DNA of 64,000 nucleotides, from positions 36,708 through 100,707 of the forward strand of contig JAPMXV010000014.1 of assembly GCA_026936335.1 (NCBI GenBank), in the 5' to 3' direction. Position 1 is the first letter of the stretch; every line of letters starts with the position of its first letter. This stretch comes from Mantamonas sphyraenae (lineage: Eukaryota; CRuMs; Mantamonadidae). The position numbers and the translations under genes were made by a program. Under the pieces are notes generated by a model that saw only the letters and a list, made by a program, of their open reading frames with translations, was not told the DNA's origin and ran no database searches. This document shows, piece after piece, positions 32,438 to 43,856 of the stretch.

Positions 32438-33482
32438 TTAGCTCAGCTCGACGTCCATGACCTGCTCGGCCTCGTCAGCCTTGGAAGCTGTGTTGCTGCT
32501 TCCGCCTGCCTTCTTGCTCTTGCGGTAGGCGTCGTTGCGCTCCTTGATCTTGGTGGTGTAGTTGCTGTTGTCGGTGTCCTCTTCATCCCCATCCTCGTCC
32601 TCGTGGCCGCCGTAGGTCTCGAGGGTGCGTGCGCCGTCCTTGTCGACAATCTTGATGAGGTAGGTTGGCGAGTTGACCAGGAAGCGACGGCGCAGCTGGT
32701 CGATGGCCTTGTACATGCACTGGAGACCACTCTCGAGATCCATGTCGGGTTCCCAGTAGCGGTCGAGGACAGAGGAGGCAAAGTAGGCGCAGTAGCCCTG
32801 GCTGCCGTGGTTGATCTGCTTCAGACTGCCCAGGTAGTCCATAAAGTAGAGCGAGGCTCCACTGTCCTGGTCGTAGCCAGCCAGCAGGACGTTGACCTGC
32901 GCGAGGGCAAGGGGCACCATGGGCCAGACAGGTCAGCATGTGGCTGTGGGAAAGGATTGGGGCCCAGGCGGAAAAGAGGGCCAAATCGGATGCCGCGCCC
33001 TCCCAGCGGAAAGCGGAGGAAAACACACACGCGGACACAGGCAGAGAGCGCAGGGCAAAAGGGACGATGAGGAAGCACGCACCTGGAATGGGCTCTTGCG
33101 CAGGGCCTTGGCGACCTCCATGCGCGACCAGTTGGCAAAGCCGTGTGTGCTGAGCTCGACGTTGTTGCGATACTCGTACAGGTTGGCGTTCTTCTCCAAG
33201 TACTCCACCAGCGCCGTGCGGTCGCCCTGCTCGCCTGCAGCACCAATCAGCTTGTTCTCTGTAACCACCTTGATCTGAAGCGGGAGGCACGGGTGGGTAT
33301 GGGCGGACGGGGATACGAGGTACGGTGTGTGAGCCGCGCGTTTGGAAAGGCGGGGTTGGCCAAGGGGGATTCCGTCTTACCTTGTCCAGGTCGTTCTTCA
33401 TCTTGGCAATGCTTCGCACGAAACCCGTGTCTGCCGCAATGATGGCATAGTCCTTGCCCACAAGACCCAGCACGCTATCCAT
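32438..33482 (-). CDS. PSMB2: Proteasome subunit beta type-2 (beta-4 position)
   Basis: Exons 33482-33381, 33274-33083 and 32896-32438 meet in phase 0 and encode 250 residues. The start MDSVLGLVGKDYAIIAADT, the block LIGAAGEQGDRTALVEYLEK, and LLAGYDQDSGASLYFMDYLG with YWEPDMD match PSMB2. There is no propeptide and no N-terminal catalytic Thr, as expected for this non-proteolytic ring subunit of the 20S core. Human PSMB2 has 201 residues. The additional ~50 at the C terminus here are acidic, then Lys-rich (DEDGDEEDTDN, KSKKAGG), and would project from the ring surface; their role is unknown. The ATG lies 168 bp from the divergent TTC8 start. Confidence 0.9.
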
Positions 33483-33650
33483 GGTGACGAGAGGCTGTGT
33501 GTGTGTGTTGGGGTGGTTTGCCCAGCGAGGGGCGCTCTTGCCACGCCAAGACAATTAAGACAACGATCGGTGCGTGTTGGGCCACACAGAATGAGGAGTG
33601 GGGTGCGGAACAGAAAAGACTGACACAGAGGACACAGGGGCAGCCTCACG
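33483..33650. promoter_or_regulatory. Divergent promoter region, PSMB2 / TTC8
   Basis: The two start codons are 168 bp apart. I looked for an RFX X-box, expected upstream of some ciliary genes, and did not find a convincing match by eye. Confidence 0.45.
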
Positions 33651-35447
33651 ATGGATCCGGTGTTCTTGGCCATGTCCAAGCTGCGCCGCAGGCATTTCGA
33701 AGACAGTGCCGAGATCTGCACAGAGATCCTGAACAGGAATCCGAAGGATGTGGTAGGTTGCACACAAGGATAGGGCAGGCTGTAGGTGTGTCGAAGGATG
33801 ACGGATGTGCACAGGCTCACGCGGAGGAGGAGGAAAACCCGACCCGCAGCAAGTGTGGATGATCAAAACCAAGAGCCTGCTGAACGAAGAGTGGATCGAC
33901 GACGCCGAACTGGAGGACGAAGGGATTGCAGAGATGCTGCTGGACGAAAACACAACGGCGCAACTGCCCAGGTAAGCAAAGGAAACGCAGGAGGGGGACG
34001 AACAACACAGAGGAAAGGCGCGCAAAAACGGGCGCGCGGCGGAGGTTTGTGGCCGCGTGTGAGACAATCGAGCTGACACAAACGGAAACACACGTGTGAA
34101 TGCCCACACTCACTTGCAAACCATGATTGCACATACAGGCCAGGGACATCGTTGGCAGCCCCGACGACGAGCAGCGGAGGGGCAAACGGAGGGAGCGGGA
34201 TCAACCAGGCGATGCGACCGGTGAGCAGCTCAGGCAGGCCCTTGACGGGCTTCTCACGGCCAGGCACAAACAGCGGACGTCCCACCACAGGGAGCGTGAG
34301 TCTGGACAAGGCGTTTGAGGGCTTCCGGCCGACGACATCGCGGCCTGTGAGCAGCTCGGGTCGGTTTGTGCGTCTGGGCACAGCGTCGCTGGTGTCGCAG
34401 GTGTCGGACAAGTTCATCGACCTGGCGCAGATGCAGCGCAAGTTTGACAAATATGCGCGACGTCCACCGCTGGGCAAGTTGCTGTGCGACTACATCCTGC
34501 ACTACGAGCAGGACCCAAAGTTGGCGCTGGAGCTTGCGTCGCTGGCCACAGAGGCCAACAACTACGAGAGCTGGTGGTGGAAGTCACGCATTGGCTCGTG
34601 CTATTACAAGCTGGGCATGCTGCGAGAGGCGGAAAAGCAGTTCAAGAGCTCGCTCAAGAGCCAGGAGATGGTGAGCACATACCTGCTGCTGGCCAAGGTG
34701 TACATCAAGCGAGACCAGCCCAACACGGCGCTGGAGTATTACTACCGTTGCCTGGAAAAGTTCCCTGGCGAAACCAGTGTGCTGGTGGGCATTGCACGTG
34801 TGTACGAGGGCTTGAACAATCAGAACCAGGCGCTGGCGTTTTACAAAAAGGTGCTGCACTTTGACTCGTCCAACGTCGAGGCCATCTCCTCCCTCGCCGC
34901 ACACAACTTTTACACAGACTTTCCCGAGTACGCTCTGCGCTACTACAGGCGCATCCTGCAGATGGGAGTGCAGACCACGGAGCTGTGGAACAACATCGGC
35001 TTGTGCTGCTTCTACTCCCAGCAACTCGACATGGCGCTCACCTGCTTCGAACGCGCCCTCGCCCTCGCCGACGACAACAGCATGCCTGACGTGTGGTACA
35101 ACATCGGCCACGTGGCCATCGGCATCGGCGACGTCAACCTGGCCTACCAGGCCTTTAAGATCGCAGTGAGCATCAACCCGCAGCTGGCCCCCGAGGCCTT
35201 CAACAACATGGGTGTCCTCGAACTGCGCAAGTCCAACTACGACCTCGCCAAGAGCAGTTTCCAGGAGTCCTTCAAGACCAACGGCTATCTGTACGAGCCG
35301 GCCTTCAACCTGGCTCTTCTCTCCTACCGCCTCGGTGACTTTCAGGGCGCCTACGAACACGTCTCCAAAGCGCTTGAGCTGTACCCGGAGCACTTTGAGA
35401 GCAAACAGCTCAAGAAAGAGCTTGAGGGCCATTTCTCCAGTGCATGA
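33651..35447 (+). CDS. TTC8: TTC8/BBS8, TPR subunit of the BBSome
   Basis: Exons 33651-33752, 33850-33971 and 34139-35447 join in frame into 510 residues, close to the human length. Family phrases are clear from end to end: the N-terminal RRRHFEDSAEICTEIL, then EDEGIAEMLLDENTTAQLPR, RPGTS, a Ser/Gly/Arg linker with PVSSSGRFVRLGTASL, WWWKSRIGSCYYKLGMLREA, and about eight TPR units (LWNNIGLCCFYSQQLDMAL, DVWYNIGHVAIGIGDVNLA). BBS8 is part of the eight-subunit BBSome coat that moves membrane proteins in and out of cilia. Its presence implies that the organism builds cilia or flagella. The linker between the first helix and the TPRs is full of GRP repeats, as in animal orthologues. Confidence 0.93.
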
Positions 35448-35526
35448 AGCAGTGGGATTGCCATGGAATGCAAGACATGGCGAGAGCGACGGTGTTGGAA
35501 TTCAGAAATTCATGTCGTGTCCTTCT

Positions 35527-36133
35527 TCAAGCAAACCCGCCGTCAAAGCCGCCAGCAGCCATCTGCTCCTGCTGCCACTTGGCCATCATGATCTGCTGAT
35601 AGCATCCGGCGAAGCAGCTCAGGCCCATCAGCGAGCAGCCAAGGATGAAGTAGAGGCTGCCGGCCTCGGTAGCCAGCCAGTAGTCGGTCTTGACAAAGAA
35701 CTGCATGGTGGCAGGGGAGGCGGAAGGTATACAATACACGAAGGGTGTGAGTTGCAGCGCAGGCGTGGTCATTGTCCGTGGGCGATGCTGAGCGGAGGTT
35801 TCACGAAATCTGGCAAGAGGGCTTCACGTCAGGGAATTTGGCGCGCTCGGCAAAACCGACCATTACCAGCCATGCGAGGCCACCACAGCCACACAGGGGG
35901 GTGGCAGCCATCAGCAGCGGCATGCCGCCGAGAAAGCAGGCGAAGGAGAGCGTGACGTAGCCGTGGACAATGACGTTGAGGAGGATGGTCGCAAAGGCGA
36001 CATCGTCCTTTTCCAGACTGGTGATGGACGCCAGGCCGATGATGGCGTTGACGCATCCCAGCAGGTTGACAAACAGCGCCGGAAGAAACATCTTGACGGG
36101 AAGTTTGGGCATGCCCTCTCCTTGCATCATCAT
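35527..36133 (-). CDS. Small four-helix membrane protein, tandem copy A
   Basis: Exons 36133-35861 and 35700-35527 join in phase 0 and encode 148 residues. The donor is GTCGGT directly after an ATG codon, less standard than the GTGAGT of copy B. Four hydrophobic segments are visible: FLPALFVNLLGCVNAIIGL, VAFATILLNVIVHGYVTL, PLLMAATPLCGCGGLAWLVM, and GSLYFILGCSLMGLSCFAGC. The end is hydrophilic (AKWQQEQMAAGGFDGG). I do not recognise the family. It is clearly paralogous to the next gene upstream: same intron position and phase, and a near-identical FFVKTDYWLATEAG and MMAKWQQEQM. The ATG at 36133 is the first of three Met codons in a row. Confidence 0.7.
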
Positions 36134-36221
36134 CTTTGGAAGAGGGGGTTCTTTGTTGGTGCTCCTCAATCGCATCTCTCCCACACCTGCTTTTTGCTGC
36201 ACTTGTTCACCAGAAGTGTCT

Positions 36222-36884
36222 TTAAGCATCCACAGCACCATAGCCGCCAGCCGCCACGCCGAATCCACCGCCCTCCATCTGCTCCTGCTGCCACTTGGCC
36301 ATCATCATCTGCTGGACACAGCCCACGCAGCAGCCCACGCCCATCAGCGAGCAGCCAACGATGAAGTAGATCTTGCCCGCCTCGGTGGCCAGCCAGTAGT
36401 CCGTCTTGACAAAGAACTGCGTGGGTGGGAATGGGCGGGTGGGTGTCAGGGTGTCAGGTTTCAGGTTTCAGATTTCGTGTGATCTGCTTTGCATTCTCCG
36501 TTGCCGTCATCCAGCCGTGGGACTGCCGTCCACACAGCCACACAGCCACCACACACGACACATGCACATGTCTGCATGACACACAATTTGCCTCTTGCCT
36601 TGCTAGGCGAAACTCACCATGACCAGCCAGGCGATGCCGCCGCAGCCGCAGATCGGCGACACAGCCATGAGGAAGGGCACGCCTGCCACAAAGCAGCCAA
36701 ACGCCAGTGTGGTGAACCCGTACACAATCACGTTGATGATCAGCGTGGCAAACGCCACGCCATCGGCCTCGACGTCCGAGATCAACGCCAGGGCCACCAC
36801 AGCGTTCACCGTCGCCAACAGGCTCATGAAGATGCTTGGCAGGAAGAACTTGACGGGGATTTGAGGAATTCCAGCGGGATTCAT
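36222..36884 (-). CDS. Small four-helix membrane protein, tandem copy B
   Basis: Exons 36884-36618 and 36416-36222 join in phase 0 (GTGAGT donor, CACGCAG acceptor) into 153 residues. It has the same four-segment topology as copy A: FFLPSIFMSLLATVNAVVAL, VAFATLIINVIVYGFTTLAF, PFLMAVSPICGCGGIAWLVM and GKIYFIVGCSLMGVGCCVGC. The C-terminal end is Gly/Tyr-rich. The family is unknown to me. The stop is 88 bp upstream of the copy A start, and its own ATG lies only 40 bp downstream of the IQ-repeat gene stop. Conserved Cys pairs inside helices 3 and 4 are shared by both copies. Confidence 0.7.
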
Positions 36885-36924
36885 GGTTGCTACTCTGTAT
36901 TTGCGTGGTGCTCATCGCGCCCCT

Positions 36925-39900
36925 TCAAAACGCGTCGTCATCGCTGCTGTCGTCTGCAAAATCATCCACCGCGCCATCGTCGTCAAAGTCGTCCTCATAC
37001 TCGTCATATTCGTCTTCGTTGGTGGGCGAGCTTGGCGGCGAGTTCATAGTGTCGTCAAACACAACCTCCTGCGGCTCTTGAAACTCGGCGAAAATGCTCC
37101 CGCTCGCCACACTCGCCGCATACCGTGGTCCTCCAAGCTGATGTCCTGCACTGATCCTTGACCCTCGCGACACTGCTGTGCTGGGTCGCTTCTGCGGCGG
37201 GCGTGGCTCTGGCGACGGAGCCGTCGGTGTCGCTGCCTCGACCCGGATCGAAGCCTCGGCCACGTGAACAGGTGTTGCCGTTGCAATGGTGGCCTCTGTC
37301 TCCAGCTTGGAAGGCTCTGCTGCCTGTGCTGCCTCCTCATTGTCGTCGTCGTCGTCGTCGTCGTCCTGAAAGTCGTCGTCGTAGTCATCGTCTTCAAAGT
37401 CCTCGTCGTAATCGTCTTCTTCCTCGTCAAGCGGTGCCTCTTGTGCCTGCGACAAGCGTGCCTGCTCCTCCCTCGCGGTACGCAGCGATTGCACACGTGC
37501 ACGGTCCTTGTGCCCTCGGAATCCAGCCTGGATCTTTACAGCCGCATGCTCCTGTTCCCTCTTCTCCTCCTTCACACGCTGCACGCGTGCACGGTCCTTG
37601 TGTCCCCTGAACCCGGCCTGGATCTTCACTGCCGCCTCTTCCTGCTCTTTTCGTTCCTGCTTTACGTGCTGCACCCGCGCGCGGTCCTTGTGCCCTCGGA
37701 ACCCGGCCTGAATCCTTACCGCCGCCTCCTCCTGTTCCTTCCTTTCCTCCTTGACCTTTTGCACACGTGCACGGTCCTTGTGCCCTCGGAACCCGGCCTG
37801 GATCTTTACAGCCGCCTCCTCCTGTTCCCTCCTCTCCTCCTTCACACGCTGCACGCGTGCACGGTCCTTGTGCCCTCGGAACCCGGCCTGGATCTTTACA
37901 GCTGCATGTTCCTGCTCTTGCCTCTCTTTCCTGACCCGTTGCACGCGTGCACGGTCCTTGTGTCCCCTGAATCCGGCCTGGATCTTTACAGCTGCATGTT
38001 CCTGTTCCCTCAAGTCGACCTCCTGCTCTTCCTGTGCCTCTTCCTCCTCTGCAAAGTCGTCGTCATACTCCTCTTCCTCCTCCCCATCTTCCGCCTTGGC
38101 CTCGCTCGCAGTCTTGGGCACCGTTTCCGCCTCTTCCGCAAAGTCGTCGTCGTACTCGTCCTCTTCTTCTTCGCCATTCTCGTCACTCTCCTGCCCTGCC
38201 ATGGCTGCAGGAGGCGGTGCCAGACTCATCCCCGTCGGCACTGCGTCCTGTGCACCCTCCGAGTCTTCCGAATCTTCAAAGTCTTCGTCGTAGTCGCTGC
38301 CGCTGTCGCTCTCATCATCCACCGGTCCACCGCTCGCAGCATACGCCGCTCCACCCTCTCCTCCGATCGCAGGCACGCTCGGCATTGTGACGTCCATCGC
38401 TTCCACCTGTTGCTCCAACTCCTTTGTCTGGTCCTCTTCGTTCTCCGCCTCTTCTTCCTCCTCGGCGAAATCGTCGCCATACTCGTCCTCCTCCTCCTCC
38501 TCTTCGTCCTCATCAACGGTCTCTGGTGCTGCTGCTGCCTCCGCGAGCATGGCTTGCTGCCTCTGTGCACGCTGTTCTTCCAGTTCGCGCTGCAGTTCGG
38601 CCTCGCGTTCCCGTTGCTCGCGCATCGATTGAACCCTCGCCCTGCTCCGGTGCCCGCGATAACCCGCCTGGATGCGCACTGCCGCAGACTCCTCCGCCTT
38701 GTGTTGCTCTTCCTGCGCGTGCATCTCTGCACGCAATTGCCTTGCCTCCTCCTCCGCACGCTTCCTGCGCGCCTCTTCCTTTTCCTTGCGCATCCTTTGC
38801 ACGCGCCCACGCTCCCTGTGGCCCCGGAACGCTGCCTGGATGTGCACTGCACTCTCTTCCTCCAACTCTGCCTCTGCCTGTCGCCGAGCTTCCTCCTCAC
38901 GCTCGCGTGCCAGCTGTGCCTGCCTCTTCCGCTCTTCCTCCTGCTGTTTCTGCAATTCCCTTGCCCTCTGCTCACGCAGCTGCTCACGCACAGCCTCTTC
39001 CTCCTTCCTCCTCCTTTCTTCTCGTTCCTTCCTTTCCCTCTCCTGCTCCGCACGCACGCGCTCGATCTGTTCCTGCTGCCGCTTCAGCGCTTCCTCCCGC
39101 TCCGCCTGCTCCCGTGCCGCCTCTGCTTCTGCCTCGTCCTCCTCCTCAAAGTCGTCCTCTCCATACTCGTCACCTTCGTCGTCCCCTTCCGTTTCCTCCT
39201 CAAAGTCGTCCTCTCCGTACTCGTCAGCCTCGGCCACTGCGGCTGCCTTGGGTGCTGCTGCCTGTGCATCCTCCTCCTCCTCAAAGTCATCCTCAGCATA
39301 CTCATCCTCCACGTCCTTCTCCTCCACCACAACCTGTGCTTGCACTTCCGTCGCCTTGGCTGGCTCGTACACCTGACGTGAGGTGAATCCAACGCGTGAC
39401 TGCGCGCGGTCGCCACTCGGCGGACGCGGCATGCCCGTGCGCTTGCCGTTGCTGCTGCTCTGAGCCCACTGTTCTCTCTGTTGCTGTTCCTTGCGTTTGG
39501 GCGAATTGACCACCGCCTCCTTCACGCTCTCCTCCATGGCCTGCAGCTGCGAGATCGCCTCTTGGATTTGCCTCAGTTTGCTCGCTGCCTCCTGCTCATC
39601 CTCCAGCACTGTGGGCAGCTCGCTTTGGTCGTGAGCAATGGCTTCTGTCAGCGAAAACAGCTGCGTCAGCTTCTGCTCCGTGCTCCAGTTCAGTGGATCC
39701 AGACGTCGCAGCTCTTCGGCACTGTCGTACGAACTCGACGTGCAAGTGCTGCAGCTGCTACACGTGCTGCAGTCGCTCACATTCCCATCGCTGTGCGCAT
39801 GTCCGTGTCCTCCACGTCCTCCCCTTGCGCCTCGTCCTCCACGTCCTCCTGCGTGGTGGTGTCGGTTCCCGCGCTCTGCCTTGCGCCCTCCCGTTCCGGC

Positions 39901-41015
39901 CGTTCGAGGCGCCCTGCGTCCTCCACGAGGCTCTCCTCCAGAATGTCCGGCCCCCATCCGTCGTTTGCGTCCTCCTCCTCCACTGGACGCCGCCGAACTC
40001 GACTGTGGCCTTCGCATTTTGACGCTGTAGGGCGAGTTTTGCGTCGTTCGCTCGTAATTCGACTGCGGCCTCCCAACCGGCCGCCGCTGTTTGCGTTCGC
40101 TCGATGCCGTGCTGGCAGACACTCGCCGTGTGCGTTGTGATTGAGGCGTCGTCCTTCGACTGCTTCCTGCGCTTCGCGGCGCTCGTGCCACCCCCAGTCG
40201 CGTCTTGCGTCCGTTGAACGTGCCCGTTTTGCGTCCCTTTGGCGGTTTGCTGCTACGTGTGCTGCTGCCCAATCCCTGTCCACGCCGTGTCGTCGTACGT
40301 CCGCCCGCCATAAACTTTGGCGGTGGCAGCGGTGCGTCCAGCGGACTCGGCTCCGTGGCCACGTACAGCCGGTCGTTCCACGGCGGCCGCCGCGCAAGCC
40401 AGCTGTTCTTTGCCGGTGGCCGTTTGCGGCTCCTTTGCACGTGCACAGCACATCCCACACATGCGTGCACCCGGCGTGGCACCCACCCGCCGTCGTCCCC
40501 ATTGTTTGCACAGCACCCATGTCGCGTCACACGTGTCAGCATGCTCCATTCCACGCCAAACGCTCGCCCCGATCGCGCCAACGGCCACCCCAACCTACTT
40601 TTTCCCGAATTTCTTCAGCGCACGCAGGTTTGGCTTTGTTTTCCCACTGCCTGCACCTGCCCCGCGTCCTTTCCTTTTACCTGCCCCACTTTGCTTGTGT
40701 TCCTCCGTCTCCTCCGTCTCCCCCGCCGCCTCGCCTTCGAACGACACCGCCGCGTTCTGCGTCATCCGTCCCCACCTGGCGTTAGCACAACGCCATGCTC
40801 ACAGTGACCCCCCTTTGCCCTCCAACACACACCCATCCATTACTTACCCGAGCGCCAGGGTATTCGTAGGGTGCCTCATTCTCTGTGTTTGACGACGACA
40901 AGCTCAACGGCGTGGCAGCGCCGCTGTCCTCGCCCTCCTCGTCGCCCTCCATCACCGGTGGCGATGGTGTCACCACACGTCGACTGCTCCCATGCTGCGG
41001 ACGTGAACTCTGCAT
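36925..41015 (-). CDS. IQ-motif repeat protein (calmodulin-binding, disordered/coiled)
   Basis: Exons 41015-40848, 40756-40599 and 40432-36925 join in frame and give 1,277 residues. The start at 41015 is the first ATG after the ENPP stop at 41084. The N-terminal third is Arg/Gly/Ser-rich with a short Cys cluster. It is followed by a ~130-residue helical segment, acidic blocks carrying a repeated EEDEYGDDF-type phrase, and a long Arg/Glu coiled coil. At least eight IQ motifs are present: two single ones (VHIQAAFRGHRERGRVQ, VRIQAGYRGHRSRARVQ) and a tight array of six. The end is again acidic (poly-Asp). IQ motifs bind calmodulin or related light chains. A cytoskeletal or ciliary scaffold is reasonable, but no orthologue is recognised. 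Very acidic and very basic blocks alternate along the chain. Confidence 0.78.
37477..38016. repeat. Six-copy 90-bp tandem array coding for IQ motifs
   Basis: The phrase acggtccttgtg recurs at 37501, 37591, 37681 (with one change), 37771, 37861 and 37951, exactly 90 bp apart. Each unit codes for 30 residues of the form EQE-AAVKIQAGFRGHKDRARVQ plus a Lys/Arg/Glu linker. Copies differ at only a few positions, so the array is young or kept uniform by recombination. Confidence 0.92.
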
Positions 41016-41083
41016 TTGGTTCAAGACTCGTGTGCGCACAGCTGGGATGGGGTGCTTTGTTTTGGCTGCGACTTCGTATTCAT

Positions 41084-42179
41084 TCACTGCCCCACCCACT
41101 GATTCACCACAGACATGGTGCCATTCGTAGGTGCTGGGTTCAGCTGCAAGATCTTGGCCATCATGCCGTACAGGTTGACGTTTGCCAGCCGCAAAGCCTT
41201 GGTGGGGTCCGTCGAGCTCGCCTGCTGCCGGATGTGTGGTCCGGATGCCACAAACAAGGCCTGCATCTCATCTTCCCGGTTGTCGTAGCCGTGGTTGCCG
41301 CCGTTGAACTGGCTCTGGTGGGTGTTGAAGTACGACCTCGACGTCATGCTCCAGCCCAGGTCCGCCAAACACAGCACGTGTGTGATGCGCCTGTTGTGCG
41401 AGTAGTGAAAGTGCTGCGGCACGTTGGCCTTCTTCCAGCACGTCATGTTCGGGTGTGCATTTGCCAGCTGGGCGTAAATTGTGTCCACGTTGGATGTGTT
41501 GAGGACTCGCACAGCGGCCAGCGGCGTCCAGTCCACCATTTCCACCATGGACATGTCGATATAGTCTTCAGGAAAGATCATCCTCGTCTGCGAGATGCTC
41601 GTCATGCCGTGATCCGCCCCAACCAGCAGATCCACCTGGTCCATCATTCCCCGCGTCTTGAGCCCCTGCACAAGTCGCCCAACCAACTGATCTGCCTCTG
41701 CTACTGCGCTTGCCACCTGCGACGAGTCCGGTCCGTGTGCGTGGCCCTGTGTGTCCACCATATCAAAGTAGGCGCACACAAAGCGGGGCCGCTCAGCCTT
41801 TGGCAAGTCCAGCCACGCCAACACCTGGTCCACACGTGCATTGTTGGGCACAGATGCGTCATACACCTTTGTGTACGTGGGCAGAACCCCGTCAATGGCT
41901 GCCTCTGATCCTGGCCAGAAGAAGCTTGCTGCCTTGATCTGGTTCTTTTCGGCCGTCACCCACTGAGCCCCCCTCACCGTGTCAGGCAAAGAAAGGCAAC
42001 CCCGATGGATCTCATCTCCACTTACAATCGGTTCGCCTCCCCACCACCGTGCGTCTGTCACGGCGTTCTTGTCGTGCGACGAAAAGTACGCGTTGAACAC
42101 GGGATCGTAGAAATAGTTGGCCACAATGCCATGCGACTAAACCACGTGTGCGTGAATCACCCTCGCCTTGTCAGCTTCC

Positions 42180-42210
<31 letters not shown>

Positions 42211-42909
42211 GCCTTCCTTTGGTTTCTTCTCGCCAGCCACACCTTCCACACCTACCTCTGCATACAGACCAGTCACCATGCTGTAGTGGTTTGGAAACGT
42301 TTTCGACGGAAAGATGGGCTGCATCATGCCTGCTGCGCCAGTCTGCATCAGTGCATCCATGTTCGGTGTTGCATGGTCCCTCAGATACAAATAGCGGAAC
42401 CCATCGAAACTCAGGAGCACCACAGTCCGCTCGAGCGGTTCTCCTGCGCCCCCGCCGCCCTGTGTGCCATTCGTATTGCTGTTTGCCGGCCGTGTGGCCA
42501 TCTGTGACAATGCAGCGCCTCCCAAGCCCAGCAGAAGCACAGCCATGGTCAGCACAAACAATGCCGTGCTGTTCTTGCGTGCACAACGTCGCCACCGCGG
42601 CACGGCGTGCTCTTCGTCCACGTCTATCCCGCCCAGCGTCGTCCCTTGGGACACACCACGCTGTGTACCTGCGCTGCCATCGTCGTCTTCGCCAATATTC
42701 ACAGAAACCATGCTGTCGGATTGTCCGTGTGCGGCGTAGTTGCCACGTCGCTCTTGACCCGCCAACAGCGACTGACCCACGAGTCCACCCTTGCCCTTGC
42801 CATTGCCACTCTCGTCTTCGTCTTCCTCCTCACCGTACGAGTGGTATGCATGCTCGCCCAGATGCTCCTCCAGCACCACAGGGCGCAAATCGTTGTCTGA
42901 GGACGACAT
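41084..42909 (-). CDS. Ectonucleotide pyrophosphatase/phosphodiesterase (ENPP) family, type II membrane protein
   Basis: Exons 42909-42256 and 42136-41084 join in phase 0 (GTAGGT donor, GTTTAG acceptor) into 568 residues. An acidic cytosolic tail of about 120 residues is followed by one signal-anchor helix (ALFVLTMAVLLLGLGGAAL). The catalytic domain starts with VVLLSFDGFRYLYL and the nucleophile region FPSKTFPNHYSMVTGLYAE, then SHGIVANYFYDPVFN, MVDTQGHAHGPDS and VGADHGM. These carry the two-zinc site typical of ENPPs. There is no somatomedin-B or nuclease-like domain, so it resembles the short ENPP4-7 group, which cleave nucleotides or choline phospholipids outside the cell. The substrate cannot be predicted. 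The 119-bp intron contains a CA tract (42182-42212). Confidence 0.87.
42182..42212. repeat. (CA)n microsatellite in the ENPP intron
   Basis: A CA run of about 30 bp in the 119-bp intron (42137-42255) of the minus-strand ENPP gene. Confidence 0.9.
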
Positions 42910-42997
42910 GAAATAGGTTGGCCGCGTGTTCGCATTGGCCCCCTCCCCCCCCACACGCACTCACTCACACGTGTTCTCAAAATGAACCATTGTTCAT

Positions 42998-43741
42998 TCA
43001 TCCGTCGTTCTCCCGTTGCACCAGCACCGTCTCCTCTTGGCAGTCCGCTGCTGCATCTTCGACCAGCGGCCCATGATCTGCCACAAAGCGAGCCACCCAC
43101 CGCCCAAGGCGACGCAGCACCTCACTTGGCTGCTCCCTCCACTCGCCACCCACCATTCCCTCCGCCTCCGCCTCCCAGTTGACCACCATCATCAACTCAA
43201 TGGCCCGGTCAACGTTTTCTGGCCACCACCCGTGCTCATTCTCCTCCCAATCGCGTACAGCCACCCCCACGCCTCTCAACGCCTCCTCCAATCCCTCTTC
43301 CTTGCTGGACTCCTGAATGAACGGCTCGCCAAACATCATGCGGCGCAGCAGCAGCGCTTTGCGCGGACAGTGGGCGTAACTGGCCATCACGTGCAGCCTC
43401 TGGTGGCCAGAAACGGACATCTGGTCCACGTTGCCGCCACACATGACCACCACATACGGCAGGGCAAACCTGTCCTCCTTGGCCTTGGCTGCCAGCTGGA
43501 TCGGCCGCACCCCAGTGTCACTTTCCACCTCTGGCCACGCCCCTGCGGCCAACAGCCGCTTGACGGCATCCAAATCGCCGTTTTTGCATGCAAAGTGGAG
43601 TGCAGTCCAGCCAAATGCACTGTCCAGGCCTGTGTTGACCAGCTCAGGCTCGATCACCACCCCCTCCCCCAACACCAGGCCTTGCTGCAGCCTGTGGAGG
43701 AACATCGGTGTCTTTGAGCCAGCTGCTGATGACGATGACAT
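42998..43741 (-). CDS. Small ankyrin-repeat protein
   Basis: A single exon of 247 residues. After a short Ser-rich start, two ankyrin-like units are visible (GWTALHFACKNGDLDAVKRL, GVRPIQLAAKAKEDRFALP). The rest is Trp- and Glu-rich and predicted helical (WEENEHGWWPENVDRAIELM, LRRLGRWVARFVADH) with no domain that I recognise. The ATG at 43741 is preceded by a long open frame that overlaps the divergent succinyl-CoA ligase first exon; that part is an antisense shadow. The role is unknown. Confidence 0.65.
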   Translation of the reverse strand: MSSSSAAGSKTPMFLHRLQQGLVLGEGVVIEPELVNTGLDSAFGWTALHFACKNGDLDAVKRLLAAGAWPEVESDTGVRPIQLAAKAKEDRFALPYVVVMCGGNVDQMSVSGHQRLHVMASYAHCPRKALLLRRMMFGEPFIQESSKEEGLEEALRGVGVAVRDWEENEHGWWPENVDRAIELMMVVNWEAEAEGMVGGEWREQPSEVLRRLGRWVARFVADHGPLVEDAAADCQEETVLVQRENDG

Positions 43742-43856
43742 GGAAAGGCACTGTGGACGACAAACCTGCTGTGCGCGGTGCCAGCAAGGGTTGCGATTTT
43801 GGTGGAGCGCCCGTCGAGCCATCCCCCCAAAACAGACTCCCCACTCGCAGCCCGCC
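43742..43856. promoter_or_regulatory. Divergent intergenic region, ankyrin gene / succinyl-CoA ligase
   Basis: Only 115 bp separate the two start codons. Both promoters must be here or overlap transcribed sequence. No specific motif is recognised. Confidence 0.4.

Noticed and set aside
37264-39381. 705-residue plus-strand ORF antisense to the IQ-repeat gene
   Set aside because: Leu/Val-rich shadow of a Glu/Lys/Arg-rich coding strand. The minus strand has clear IQ motifs and splice sites.
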